DNA of 64,000 nt, from assembly GCF_000758625.1 (NCBI RefSeq), contig NZ_CP009283.1, positions 7,086,501 to 7,150,500 on the forward strand, in the 5' to 3' direction. Each line of letters begins with the position of its first letter. The first letter of the stretch is position 1. Shown here in pieces: positions 1 to 8,249 of the stretch. A model generated the notes under the pieces. The model was not told the origin of the DNA. It saw nothing but the letters and a program-made list of their open reading frames with translations, and searched no databases. A program made the position numbers and the translations under genes. The DNA is from Paenibacillus sp. FSL R7-0273 (GTDB lineage Bacteria; Bacillota; Bacilli; Paenibacillales; Paenibacillaceae).

Positions 1-219
1 TTCATGGATATCATGATGCCGGAGATGGACGGCTACGAGACGATGAAGCGGATCCGGGAGAATCCGGCCTATGATCATATCGTCATCATAGCCCTTACCG
101 CCCGCGCGCTGGAAGAGGACCGTACCAAATGCCTCCAGGCAGGGGCATCAGATTATATCTCCAAACCGATTAATACAACGCAGCTTGTCACCGTCCTGAA
201 GGTATGGTTAATCCAATAG
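1..219 (+). CDS. C-terminal receiver domain of a sensor kinase or response regulator (5' end outside window)
   Basis: The reading frame is open from the first base and ends at a TAG at 217-219, so this is the tail of a longer protein. It shows the second half of a CheY-like receiver domain: the phospho-acceptor Asp in FMDIMMPEMDG, the conserved Thr in ALTAR and the conserved Lys in YISKP. The protein ends right after the last receiver helix. A receiver domain at the very C-terminus fits a hybrid histidine kinase, but a stand-alone regulator cannot be excluded. The next gene starts 54 bp downstream in the same direction with no terminator between, so the two are probably cotranscribed and act in one phosphorelay. 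Confidence 0.85.
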   Translation, partial: FMDIMMPEMDGYETMKRIRENPAYDHIVIIALTARALEEDRTKCLQAGASDYISKPINTTQLVTVLKVWLIQ

Positions 220-273
220 CTTTTCATTATCACCAGTTGTCATTTTTTATTTTATTGTGCCCCGGGAGGAACT

Positions 274-1449
274 ATGGATTATCCTGTTAATATTTTGATT
301 GTAGACGATCGTCCTGATGAATTCCTCTCCGTGCAAGCCCTGCTTGCGGATAAACCATACCAGCTGGTTCATGCCACCTCAGGAATGGATGCCTTGAAGT
401 ACCTGCTGGAGCAAGAGTTTGCCCTGATTATTATGGATGTCCTGATGCCTGATATGAATGGCTTTGAAACGGCCAAGCGGATCAAGATGCGCAAAAAGTC
501 CAAGGATATTCCGATTATTTTTCTGACCTCGCTCACGTCGGAGCTGGAGAATTACATGATGGCTTATACAGCCGGGGCGATTGATTATTTGACCAAGCCC
601 TTTCACCCCCTGGTGCTTAAGAGCAAAATTGACGGATTTGTCCGCATGTTTCAGACCCGCAAGGAGCTGCAGCTCAAAACACAGGAGCTGGAGTCAGCCA
701 ATGCCGTGCTTACCGAGCTGAAGGATACCGCCGAAGTCGCACTCCGGATCAAAAGCGGCTTCCTCGCCATGATGAGCCACGAAATACGGACGCCGCTGAA
801 CGGGATTATTGCCATGTCAGATGTGCTGCGAACCTCGGAGCTGTCGTCCGGCGATCTGGAAATGGCTGATATCATCCATACCAGCGGTCATGCGCTGCTG
901 TCGGTGATCAATCATATTCTGGACTTCACCAAAATTGAATCCGGCAAAATGGAGCTCGACTATGAGCTGTTCAATCTGCATTCCTGCCTTAAGGAAACGC
1001 TCGACCTGTTCAGGGCGCTGGCCATGGAACGCAGCCTGAAGCTGGAACTGATCATTGATCCCAATATCCCCGCCCTGCTGGTCGGGGATTCTAACCGCCT
1101 GAGACAGGTGCTTAACAACCTGATCGGCAATGCCATCAAATTCACCGCCAGCGGCAGTGTAAAGGTGAATGCCCGGCTCAGGCAGGCGATTGACGGCGTG
1201 CTGCAGCTGGAGTTCATAGTTGAGGATACCGGTATCGGCATTCCGGAGGATAAAATGAAATATCTGTTCCAGCCGTTCACCCAGGTTGATGCAACCATTA
1301 ACCGCAAATTCGGCGGCACCGGCCTCGGCCTGTCCATATGCAAAATGCTCGTGGAGCTGATGGGCGGCACCATCTATGCCAGAACAGGCATAGAGCAGGG
1401 GGCAGCCTTTATCTTTACCATTCAGGTCACGGAGGGCCGTCCGGACTAG
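274..1449 (+). CDS. Response regulator-histidine kinase hybrid (REC-HisKA-HATPase)
   Basis: This 391-residue soluble protein has a receiver domain at about 5-125, with phospho-acceptor D55 in IIMDVLMPDMNG and Lys108 in YLTKPF. A helical linker at about 128-160 follows, then HisKA with H169 in MMSHEIRTPLNGI. The ATPase domain carries an N box (about 275-295), the G1 motif VEDTGIGIP and the G2 motif GGTGLGLSI. No membrane segment is seen, so it must take its signal through the receiver domain or a partner. REC-HK proteins of this layout usually act downstream of a hybrid kinase, and the truncated gene just before it is the obvious partner. The start is ATG with GGGAGG six bases upstream. A strong terminator follows. 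Confidence 0.93.
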   Translation: MDYPVNILIVDDRPDEFLSVQALLADKPYQLVHATSGMDALKYLLEQEFALIIMDVLMPDMNGFETAKRIKMRKKSKDIPIIFLTSLTSELENYMMAYTAGAIDYLTKPFHPLVLKSKIDGFVRMFQTRKELQLKTQELESANAVLTELKDTAEVALRIKSGFLAMMSHEIRTPLNGIIAMSDVLRTSELSSGDLEMADIIHTSGHALLSVINHILDFTKIESGKMELDYELFNLHSCLKETLDLFRALAMERSLKLELIIDPNIPALLVGDSNRLRQVLNNLIGNAIKFTASGSVKVNARLRQAIDGVLQLEFIVEDTGIGIPEDKMKYLFQPFTQVDATINRKFGGTGLGLSICKMLVELMGGTIYARTGIEQGAAFIFTIQVTEGRPD

Positions 1450-1462
1450 CATTCTTTTCAAA

Positions 1463-1505
1463 AAAAACCGCAAGTCTCCGTGAAGAGAGCTTGCGGTTTT
1501 TTTTG
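1463..1505 (+). terminator. Rho-independent terminator of the kinase operon
   Basis: An 8-bp stem (ACCGCAAG / CTTGCGGT) is followed by a run of eight T on the plus strand. It is also preceded by an A run, so it could serve the convergent ytcD-like gene as well. Confidence 0.85.
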
Positions 1506-1518
1506 CCCTAATTCAGGC

Positions 1519-1905
1519 TTATTCAACAGGCTGAGCGTCCATTTTTTTATGATTCAGGACGTTGTCCTCCAGTACGGAAAATTTATCCCCGTACTCCCTG
1601 ATGATGTGCTGCTCCCCCCAGGCACACAGCGAATCCAGAATGGCACGCAGCGACTGCCCGTATTCACTCAGCTCATATTCCACCTTGGGCGGTACCTGAT
1701 TGTAGCTGATCCGGTTGACGATCCCGTCCTCCTCCAGCTCGCGGAGCTGCTGGGTTAACATCTTTTGCGTGATATTCGGCATATGCCGCTTCAAATCGCT
1801 GGTCCGCAGCTTGCCATGGGTCAGATGGCAGAGAATGACGCATTTCCACTTGCCTCCAATCACCTCAAGCGTTGCCTCAACAGAAATATTATATTTTTTG
1901 GACAT
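1519..1905 (-). CDS. ytcD: HxlR-family transcriptional regulator (YtcD-like)
   Basis: A 128-residue winged-helix protein of the HxlR (DUF24) family, with VIGGKWKCVILCHL near the N-terminus, a recognition region around MPNITQKMLTQQLRELEEDGIV, and the family hallmark VPPKVEYELSEYG. Two cysteines (C22, C26) lie in the first helix, where some HxlR proteins sense electrophiles or oxidants; whether these do is unknown. It is divergent from an MFS pump followed by an aldo/keto reductase, the same three-gene arrangement as ytcD-ytbD-ytbE of Bacillus subtilis. It most likely controls that pair, probably through the palindromes in the shared intergenic region. Confidence 0.9.
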   Translation of the reverse strand: MSKKYNISVEATLEVIGGKWKCVILCHLTHGKLRTSDLKRHMPNITQKMLTQQLRELEEDGIVNRISYNQVPPKVEYELSEYGQSLRAILDSLCAWGEQHIIREYGDKFSVLEDNVLNHKKMDAQPVE

Positions 1906-1990
1906 GGGGTTCCTCCTGAAAGTTTGGTATCACAGCTTCCTTGGATAATCTTCGCTTGGCTCGGAAGCATATGCTCAGTTTATCCTATGG

Positions 1991-2027
1991 GTACTTTTTA
2001 GTACCTATAGTACTTTAAAGTACGTAC
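1991..2027. promoter_or_regulatory. Putative HxlR operator: GTAC-rich palindromes
   Basis: The divergent region holds a perfect 14-bp palindrome GTACTTTAAAGTAC at 2010-2023. Just before it, at 1991-2004, lies a second GTAC-N6-GTAC element, and a further GTAC overlaps the right edge. Short symmetric sites of this kind in an HxlR/target intergenic region are the expected operator. Binding by this regulator is inferred from position only. Confidence 0.6.
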
Positions 2028-2100
2028 TATTCACTTCTGCCTGCGTGGTTCATAATAGCATTTACCGGCCGGTGATTACCATACTACAGGAGTGGAAAAC

Positions 2101-3306
2101 ATGTCCTTTAATCAAAAAAGAAGCACACTCGCGCTGCTGGCGCTGGCAATCAGCGCTTTTGCAATCGGAACAACCGAGTTTATCAGTGTCGGGCTGCTGC
2201 CGCTGATTGCTGATGACCTGCATATATCCGTAACAGCGGCCGGACTTACGGTCACCCTTTACGCTCTTGGCGTTACCTTCGGCGCGCCTGTACTGACTTC
2301 GCTGACAACAGCGGTCTCACGTAAAACACTGCTGCTGGCACTGATGGTGCTATTCATCATCGGCAACAGTCTTGCCGCCGCTGCCGGCGGTATTGCCCTG
2401 CTGCTGACGGCCCGGGTCATCTCCGCCTTGTCCCACGGCCTGTTCATGTCGATCGCTTCGACAATCGCCGCAGATCTGGTGCCGGAGGACCGCAAGGCCA
2501 GTGCCATCTCCATTATGTTCACCGGCCTTACCGTCGCCACCGTAACCGGCGTGCCGCTCGGCACCCTGCTGGGCCAGCACCTGGGCTGGCGGGCAGCCTT
2601 TATCGCTATCGCAGCCGTAGGCGTTGCCGCTTTGGCCGCCAACCTCCTGCTTATCCCTTCGGGACTGCGCAAGGGTCAGCGTACACCTCTTAACGAGCAG
2701 ATTAAGCTGGTGACCAACGGACGGCTACTGCTGGCTTTTGCCATAACAGCTCTCGGATACGGCGGCACCTTCGCCGTCTTCACCTATCTGTCCCCGCTGC
2801 TGCATGAGATCAGCGGCTTTAAGGAGCAGACCGTTGCCGTTATTCTGCTTGTCTACGGTCTGGCCATTGCTGCCGGCAATGTGATCGGCGGCAAAGCAGC
2901 AAACCACAGGCCGATGAATGCCCTGTTCTATATGTTCGCCCTGCAGGCAGCCGTGCTGCTGATTCTGGCCTTCACTGCGCCGTTCAAAACAGCCGCGCTC
3001 ATCACCATTATCTTCATGGGCCTGCTCGCTTTCATGAATGTACCCGGACTGCAATCCTATGTCGTCATGCTCGCTGACCGGTACGCTCCGGGGGCCAGAG
3101 ACATTGCCTCTGCGGTAAATATCGCCGCTTTCAATGCCGGCATTGCCATCGGTGCCTATCTCGGGGGATATGTCACCGAGCATCTGGGTTTGATTCATAC
3201 AGCCTGGGTCGGTTCGGTTATGGTGCTGGGAGCGGTGGTGCTTACCGCGCGCAGCCGTTCGCTTGAGCGCAGCGATGAGCAGGCTCCCCGGCGGCAAACC
3301 GCCTGA
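2101..3306 (+). CDS. ytbD: MFS efflux transporter, AraJ/YtbD-like
   Basis: About 401 residues with twelve predicted hydrophobic helices, typical of the DHA1 drug/sugar efflux group. The N-terminus (FAIGTTEFISVGLLP) and the loop after helix 2 match AraJ/YdhP-type pumps. The start is set at the ATG at 2101: a GTG at 2092 is also in frame but overlaps the Shine-Dalgarno ACAGGAG, whereas the ATG sits 8 nt after it. The gene is followed after 47 bp by the aldo/keto reductase, and the pair is probably controlled by the divergent HxlR protein. The substrate cannot be told from sequence; export of a toxic carbonyl compound or its product would fit the partner enzyme. Confidence 0.9.
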   Translation: MSFNQKRSTLALLALAISAFAIGTTEFISVGLLPLIADDLHISVTAAGLTVTLYALGVTFGAPVLTSLTTAVSRKTLLLALMVLFIIGNSLAAAAGGIALLLTARVISALSHGLFMSIASTIAADLVPEDRKASAISIMFTGLTVATVTGVPLGTLLGQHLGWRAAFIAIAAVGVAALAANLLLIPSGLRKGQRTPLNEQIKLVTNGRLLLAFAITALGYGGTFAVFTYLSPLLHEISGFKEQTVAVILLVYGLAIAAGNVIGGKAANHRPMNALFYMFALQAAVLLILAFTAPFKTAALITIIFMGLLAFMNVPGLQSYVVMLADRYAPGARDIASAVNIAAFNAGIAIGAYLGGYVTEHLGLIHTAWVGSVMVLGAVVLTARSRSLERSDEQAPRRQTA

Positions 3307-3353
3307 TTCAGAAGCATCTACACTAATTCATTACATTACGGAGGTTATTTATA

Positions 3354-4208
3354 ATGACACAGCATACAGCACAGCATTTACAGGATACAACCGAACTACA
3401 GGGAGGCGTAAAGATGCCTTGGCTCGGCCTGGGCGTATTCCAGGTGGCCGATGGCGAGGAGCTCGTGCAGGCGGTAAAGTCGGCCATTGCCCACGGCTAC
3501 CGGAGCATTGATACTGCAGCTATCTATCAAAATGAGCGGGGAGTAGGACAGGCTATTGCAGAGGCGCTGGCGGAGAACGGACTGCGGCGCGAAGACCTCT
3601 TTATCACTTCAAAAGTGTGGAATGCCGATCTCGGCTATGAAGAGACGCTGGCTGCCTATGAGGCCAGCCTGGAAAGACTCGGCCTGGACTATCTGGATCT
3701 GTACCTGATCCACTGGCCGGTGAAGGACAAATATAAAGAAGCCTGGAGAGCACTCGAAACGCTCTACAAGGCAGGCCGGGTCAAGGCAGTCGGGGTCAGC
3801 AATTTTCAAATTCATCACCTGGAGGAGCTGCTGAAGGATGCGGAGATCCGCCCGGCGGTTAACCAGGTCGAGCTCCATCCCTACCTGTCCCAGCAGGCGC
3901 TGAGAAGCTACTGCCGTGAGCAGGGCATCCAGATTGAGGCCTGGTCCCCGCTGATGCAGGGCGGGCTATTTGATCAGCCTGACCTCAAGAGCATCGCGGC
4001 CAGAGCGGGCAAATCCGTGGCCCAGGTCATTCTCCGCTGGGACCTGCAGCACGGCATTATAACCATTCCGAAGTCAACGAAGGAGCTGCGGATTACGGAG
4101 AACGCCGCGCTGTTTGATTTCGAGCTGAGTGCTGAGGATATGGCCGTTATTGACGGCCTGAACCGCGGCCAGCGGGTTGGCCCGGACCCGGACAACTTTG
4201 ATTTCTAA
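3354..4208 (+). CDS. ytbE: Aldo/keto reductase (YtbE/glyoxal reductase type)
   Basis: A 284-residue AKR of the TIM-barrel fold. The catalytic tetrad is intact: D53 and Y58 in SIDTAAIYQNERGVG, K87 in FITSKVWN and H120 in LYLIHWPV. The C-terminal region holds the NADPH-binding IPKSTK motif. Members of this group reduce methylglyoxal and other aldehydes with NADPH. It has a good ribosome binding site (GGAGG), lies just downstream of the MFS pump, and completes the ytcD-ytbD-ytbE-like trio. Its stop codon overlaps the stop of the convergent AEC transporter by 4 bp, so no terminator separates them. Confidence 0.93.
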   Translation: MTQHTAQHLQDTTELQGGVKMPWLGLGVFQVADGEELVQAVKSAIAHGYRSIDTAAIYQNERGVGQAIAEALAENGLRREDLFITSKVWNADLGYEETLAAYEASLERLGLDYLDLYLIHWPVKDKYKEAWRALETLYKAGRVKAVGVSNFQIHHLEELLKDAEIRPAVNQVELHPYLSQQALRSYCREQGIQIEAWSPLMQGGLFDQPDLKSIAARAGKSVAQVILRWDLQHGIITIPKSTKELRITENAALFDFELSAEDMAVIDGLNRGQRVGPDPDNFDF

Positions 4209-5140
4209 GGCTGGGCACTGCCCACCGCCGTAATCAGCACCGGCAGCACCAGGAAGGAGGCCAGCGTAGTCCAGACGATGCAGCGTGACACCAGTGAGGG
4301 GGAGCTGCCGAACCGCTCAGCCAGCACAACCGAGTTGACGGCGACCGGCATGGAGGCCAGAACGAGCAGCACCGAGAACAAGGTGCCGGAAATATTCAAC
4401 AGCAGCAAAACCAGCAGAGCAATCAGCGGTGACAGCAGCAGGCGGACAGACAGGCCAGTCCAGAAGGCCAGCTGCACATTGCGTTCGGTGTGGCCGGCCT
4501 GCACCCTGACCATCTGGGCACCCAGAATTGCCAGCACCACCGGTGAATATGCTCCTGCTACCATCGATACCCCGGAGGCCAGCTCCTGCGGCAGCTGCAG
4601 GCCGAGCGCCCGCAGCAGCAGGGCAAGCAGCGCCGCATAGACAGCCGGCAGGGCAAAGACCGACTTCACTGCGCTTTTCACATTGAACTGTGAACGGGCT
4701 GCAAAGTAAACGCCGATGGTATTCACAATAACCATCTGGACGATAACATAGACTGAAGCCTTATCAAGCCCGAGCTGGCCGAAGGCCAGGAGAACAAGCG
4801 GCAGCCCGTAGTTGACGCTATTCGTAAAGGTGGAGATCAGGGTCAGCCCGGCCGCCTCAGGCGGAGCCAGCTTCAGCAGCCTGCCGAGCACAACCGATAC
4901 AAGCCACAGGAATAACAGATTCAAAAGGGCAAAAGCAATCGTCTGATACACATCACCGAAGGAAATCTCGGCATTAGCCAGCGTATCAAGGATGATTGCG
5001 GGGGTCAGAAAGTACAAATATAGCGTCAGAAGCGGCTTGGTATCCAGATTTTTGTAGCGGGCCAGCAGCGCCCCTGCCGTAACGGGGATGGCGAGCGGTA
5101 CGATAACCTCCACTAAGGTTGATAACACCTGCTGTATCAC
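4205..5140 (-). CDS. AEC-family (auxin efflux carrier-like) membrane transporter
   Basis: 311 residues with about ten hydrophobic segments and the family features LYLYFLTPAIILDTLAN near the N-terminus and FTNSVNYGLPLVLLAFG in the middle. Bacterial AEC proteins move small carboxylates such as malate or malonate, or amino-acid-like compounds; the substrate here is unknown. It is monocistronic on the minus strand, between the aldo/keto reductase (convergent, 4-bp overlap) and greA. Confidence 0.88.
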   Translation of the reverse strand: MIQQVLSTLVEVIVPLAIPVTAGALLARYKNLDTKPLLTLYLYFLTPAIILDTLANAEISFGDVYQTIAFALLNLLFLWLVSVVLGRLLKLAPPEAAGLTLISTFTNSVNYGLPLVLLAFGQLGLDKASVYVIVQMVIVNTIGVYFAARSQFNVKSAVKSVFALPAVYAALLALLLRALGLQLPQELASGVSMVAGAYSPVVLAILGAQMVRVQAGHTERNVQLAFWTGLSVRLLLSPLIALLVLLLLNISGTLFSVLLVLASMPVAVNSVVLAERFGSSPSLVSRCIVWTTLASFLVLPVLITAVGSAQP

Positions 5141-5271
5141 GGGACAGGACTCCTCTATTCGATAGTTAATTCCTACTATAACCCCGGAGGCAGACAGCGT
5201 CTAAGATTTGGAAGCAATATGCTTAATAGATGCTGCCTATGGAGAGACTAGATGTTATAAGCGGATGCGCA

Positions 5272-5314
5272 CAAAAAAATCCCTGTCCCCGGAAGCCGGG
5301 AAACAGGGATTTCT
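5272..5314 (-). terminator. Terminator of greA
   Basis: On the minus strand the stem AAATCCCTGT...ACAGGGATTT encloses a second CCCGG/CCGGG stem and ends in a run of T, just after the greA stop codon. Confidence 0.85.
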
Positions 5315-5318
5315 GCTA

Positions 5319-5798
5319 TTAATCCGCTTTGATCTCCAGGAGCTCATATTTAATGACGCCCATTGGAGCATTTACACTGATGATGTCGCCTACCTTTTTA
5401 CCGATCAGTTCCTTGCCCAGCGGGCTTTCGTACGAAATCTTGTTGTCCAGCACATCAGCCTCTGCCGGGCCTACTACTCTGTATTCAATCTTCTCAGCGA
5501 ATTCCACATCATTAAGAATAACAACGGTTCCCACGCTCACCTTGCCGAGATCCATGCTGCTGGCATCGACAACCTGTGCTTTAATCAGCATTTTCTCCAG
5601 GATCATAATGCGGGTTTCCATGAAGGACTGGTCTTCCTTGGCCGAGTGATACTCACTATTCTCCTTAAGGTCGCCGTAGCTGATCGCCAGCTTAAGACGG
5701 GCTGCAAGCTCCTTGCGCCCTGCGCCCTTGAGCTCTCTAAGCTCTTCCTCTAGCTTGGCCAAACCTTCCTTGGTCAAGAATACTTCTTCATTAGACAT
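5319..5798 (-). CDS. greA: Transcription elongation factor GreA
   Basis: A 159-residue GreA. It has the N-terminal coiled-coil domain with the tip motif GDLKENSEYHSAKEDQS, whose acidic residues rescue backtracked RNA polymerase by stimulating transcript cleavage, and the C-terminal FKBP-like domain (ESPLGKELIGKKVGD). The start is the ATG at 5798: an in-frame GTG two codons upstream lies only 2 nt from the AGGAG site, while this ATG is 8 nt from it. It is transcribed alone with its own terminator. Confidence 0.97.
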   Translation of the reverse strand: MSNEEVFLTKEGLAKLEEELRELKGAGRKELAARLKLAISYGDLKENSEYHSAKEDQSFMETRIMILEKMLIKAQVVDASSMDLGKVSVGTVVILNDVEFAEKIEYRVVGPAEADVLDNKISYESPLGKELIGKKVGDIISVNAPMGVIKYELLEIKAD

Positions 5799-5863
5799 GA
5801 TCACAACTCCTATTTTTACCTGCTTTATTGTATTCTACCCTATATTTGAGTTCTGTAAAAGGA

Positions 5864-5892
5864 TTGACGAAAAGCAGCACAGCTGGTAGATT
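5864..5892 (+). promoter_or_regulatory. Sigma-A-type promoter for the ATP-grasp/esterase operon
   Basis: TTGACG at 5864-5869, a 17-bp spacer and TAGATT at 5887-5892 give a near-consensus vegetative promoter. Transcription would start near 5899, leaving a leader of about 55 nt before the proposed AUU start at 5954. Confidence 0.6.
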
Positions 5893-5953
5893 AGATTAAA
5901 TTAATCATACAAATTGACTCGGAATTACATTTTAGCCAAAGGGGCTGGTCACC

Positions 5954-7123
5954 ATTAACTTTATTTTCTTCTCCCCTCATTTCCCTAAAAACAGTGCTGA
6001 TTTCTGTATTCAGCTGCAGCGCCGTGGGGTGTTCGTGCTCGGGATCGGCGATGCCGAATATGATCATCTGGAGGATAGGCTGCAGCTTGCTCTCACAGAG
6101 TATTACAAGGTAGAGGATCTCGAGAATTACGGGGAAATTCTGCGGGCCGTCGGCTATTTCACCCACAAATACGGCAAGATCGACCGGTTTGAGTCGCTGA
6201 ATGAATACTGGCTGGAGCAGGATGCCGCGATCCGGACTGATTTTAACATCTACGGCACCAAAAATGATTTCGTCCAGAACCTGAAGCACAAATCCAAAAT
6301 GAAGGAATTTTTCCGCAAAAGCGGGGTAAGCACCGTCCAGTTCTCGACTGGCACCACCCGGGAAAGCGTGGATGATTTCATCCGGAGCGCCGGATTCCCG
6401 CTGGTGGTCAAGCCTGACCTCGGCTCCGGGGCCAGCAATACCTATAAGATCAATAATGAAGCTGAGCTGCAGCACTTTTTTGATAACAAGCCGGCTGATG
6501 TCTCATTTATTATTGAGGAATTTATCGACGGGGTGATTTTCACCTATGACGGTCTGGTTGATCGAAACGGAGAAGTCCGGTTTGCCGTCAGCCATCTGTT
6601 TGAGAACAGCGTGATGGAGGTCGTCAACACGGACAACCACCTGTATTATTTCTGCCTGAAGGACATCAGTCCTGAGGTTGAGGAGGCCGGGCGGAGCATT
6701 CTGCAGGCTTTTGACATCAGGGAACGGTTCTTCCATATCGAGCTGTTCAAATCGAACAAGGATGGACGGATTATTGCGCTCGAAGTGAATATGCGGCCGC
6801 CCGGTGCGTGGATGACGGATGCCATTAACTACTCCTATGATGTTGACGTGTATAAGGAATGGGCAGGAATGGTAGCTAATAATGAGGTCAGCGGACCGTA
6901 TGAAGGCAAATACTACACCGGCTATGCCAGCCGCAAGCGCCATAAGCATTACAGCCATAGCCATGAAGACATTTACCGTACCTATGGGGACAAAATCGTA
7001 AATTACGCGGAGATTGAGGAAGTGTTCAGCAGAGCGATGGGTAACAGCGCTTATCAGTTCCGCTCCCCGGACCTTGAGACTGTCAGAGAAATCGTGAAAT
7101 ATATACAACAAGAAGAAGGATAG
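5954..7123 (+). CDS. ATP-grasp domain ligase with probable AUU start
   Basis: 389 residues if read from the ATT at 5954. Upstream of the first conventional start (GTG at 6029) the frame still codes for a clear Rossmann-like N-terminus (NFIFFSPHFPKNSADFC), the normal beginning of this family. The only in-frame candidates after the stop at 5933 are CTG 5945 and ATT 5954; the ATT lies 9 nt after AAAGGGG. The ATP-grasp fold is shown by the glycine-rich VKPDLGSGASNTY, the EEFIDG hinge and the metal-binding ALEVNMRPPG. These enzymes join a carboxylate to an amine or thiol using ATP. It is cotranscribed with an esterase-like gene 13 bp downstream. The substrate is unknown. Confidence 0.85.
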   Translation: MNFIFFSPHFPKNSADFCIQLQRRGVFVLGIGDAEYDHLEDRLQLALTEYYKVEDLENYGEILRAVGYFTHKYGKIDRFESLNEYWLEQDAAIRTDFNIYGTKNDFVQNLKHKSKMKEFFRKSGVSTVQFSTGTTRESVDDFIRSAGFPLVVKPDLGSGASNTYKINNEAELQHFFDNKPADVSFIIEEFIDGVIFTYDGLVDRNGEVRFAVSHLFENSVMEVVNTDNHLYYFCLKDISPEVEEAGRSILQAFDIRERFFHIELFKSNKDGRIIALEVNMRPPGAWMTDAINYSYDVDVYKEWAGMVANNEVSGPYEGKYYTGYASRKRHKHYSHSHEDIYRTYGDKIVNYAEIEEVFSRAMGNSAYQFRSPDLETVREIVKYIQQEEG

Positions 7124-7136
7124 GATGTGTTAACGG

Positions 7137-7886
7137 ATGAGGACAAGCTACCGCAAGGAATACAGCCGTCACCTGAACAGGGACATGGAGTATAAAGTAT
7201 ACGGCCACGCCGGCAAACCGATGCTTGTCTTCCCCACCTCGCTCGGCCGGTTCTACCAGTATGAGGACTCCGGGATGATCGCGACACTCTCCAGCTTCAT
7301 TGAAGCCGGCAAGCTGCAGATCTGGGCCTGCGACAGTATCGATGAGGAGACGTTTTTCTCCTCCCACTGGAATCATGAGGATAAGGCGATCCGGCATGAG
7401 CAGTACGACAAATACATCACGCAGGAGCTCATACCCGGCATTCTTCATGAGAGCAAATGGAATAACGGCGGGGATGACCAGAAAATCCTGATTTCCGGCT
7501 GCTCGATGGGGGCCTATTACAGCGGCAGCTTCTTTTTCCGTTATCCGCACTACTTCGATACCCTGATTGCCCTGAGCGGCGTCTATTCCACTTATTATTT
7601 CTTCGGCGATTATATGAGTGAAAATGTCTATTACAACTCTCCGCTCCATTACCTGCCGAACCTTGCGGATGAGGACTACCTGAACGAGTACCGCAGCAGC
7701 AGGATCATCCTCTGTGTCGGCCAGGGCGCTTATGAAGATGAGATGCTGCACGAAACCCGGCAGATTCAGGAGCTGCTGCAGAATAAAGGCATTCCGGCGC
7801 AGGTCGATTACTGGGGGCATGATGTGAATCATGACTGGGACTGGTGGAATAAGCAGATTTATCATTATGTAAGTGGTGTTTTGTAA
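7137..7886 (+). CDS. Esterase-D-like alpha/beta hydrolase
   Basis: 249 residues, no signal peptide. The nucleophile elbow GCSMGAYY gives S123 and the C-terminal WGHDVNHDW region supplies the catalytic His (H228 or H232), as in PF00756 esterases. It starts 13 bp after the ATP-grasp gene, so the two are one operon ending in a terminator. The pairing suggests that the hydrolase acts on the product or substrate of the ligase, for example releasing a thioester or ester intermediate, but this is inference. Confidence 0.88.
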   Translation: MRTSYRKEYSRHLNRDMEYKVYGHAGKPMLVFPTSLGRFYQYEDSGMIATLSSFIEAGKLQIWACDSIDEETFFSSHWNHEDKAIRHEQYDKYITQELIPGILHESKWNNGGDDQKILISGCSMGAYYSGSFFFRYPHYFDTLIALSGVYSTYYFFGDYMSENVYYNSPLHYLPNLADEDYLNEYRSSRIILCVGQGAYEDEMLHETRQIQELLQNKGIPAQVDYWGHDVNHDWDWWNKQIYHYVSGVL

Positions 7887-7892
7887 AAGTGA

Positions 7893-7923
7893 AAAGCCCC
7901 GGGGCGCTTAGCTCCGGGGCTTT
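7893..7923 (+). terminator. Terminator of the ATP-grasp/esterase operon
   Basis: The stem AAAGCCCCGG / CCGGGGCTTT lies directly after the esterase stop. The flanking A and T runs on both sides make it usable for the convergent gene as well. Confidence 0.85.
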
Positions 7924-7944
7924 ATGAATTTCTGCGGTATGCGG

Positions 7945-8232
7945 TTACTCCGGCAGATGCTCTTTGCAGAACTGTGCCAGCTCCGCTTCCTCTTCATCCT
8001 CCAGGTCAAACTCAAGCAGCCTGCCGGTGGTTGTCTCCAGCAGATCATAAGTGACCAGTACCGCTTCACCCGCTTCTGCCTTGACTACAGCCCGGACCGA
8101 TACTCCGTTCTCCTCATACAGCTCATCCTCTTCCGGAATCTCCAGATTAATCATGAACTCATACCGCTTGCCGCTCAGAATGCCGAATGGATCTCTAACA
8201 TCCTCCACCGTATAACTTGTAAATGTCAGCAC
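7945..8232 (-). CDS. Conserved small acidic protein (DUF6509-like)
   Basis: 95 residues, strongly acidic at the C-terminus (FDLEDEEEAELAQFC). The start MLTFTSYTVEDVRDPFGILSG matches my memory of a small Bacillales family, DUF6509, of unknown function; I am not certain of the family number. It begins 17 bp after the rlmN stop and is probably cotranscribed with it. No signal peptide or membrane segment is seen. Function unknown. Confidence 0.75.
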   Translation of the reverse strand: MLTFTSYTVEDVRDPFGILSGKRYEFMINLEIPEEDELYEENGVSVRAVVKAEAGEAVLVTYDLLETTTGRLLEFDLEDEEEAELAQFCKEHLPE

Positions 8233-8249
8233 AAACGAACCTTCTTTCT

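Noticed and set aside
817..1473. 218-residue minus-strand frame opposite the histidine kinase
   Set aside because: It is a shadow of the REC-HK gene, as are most long antisense frames here.
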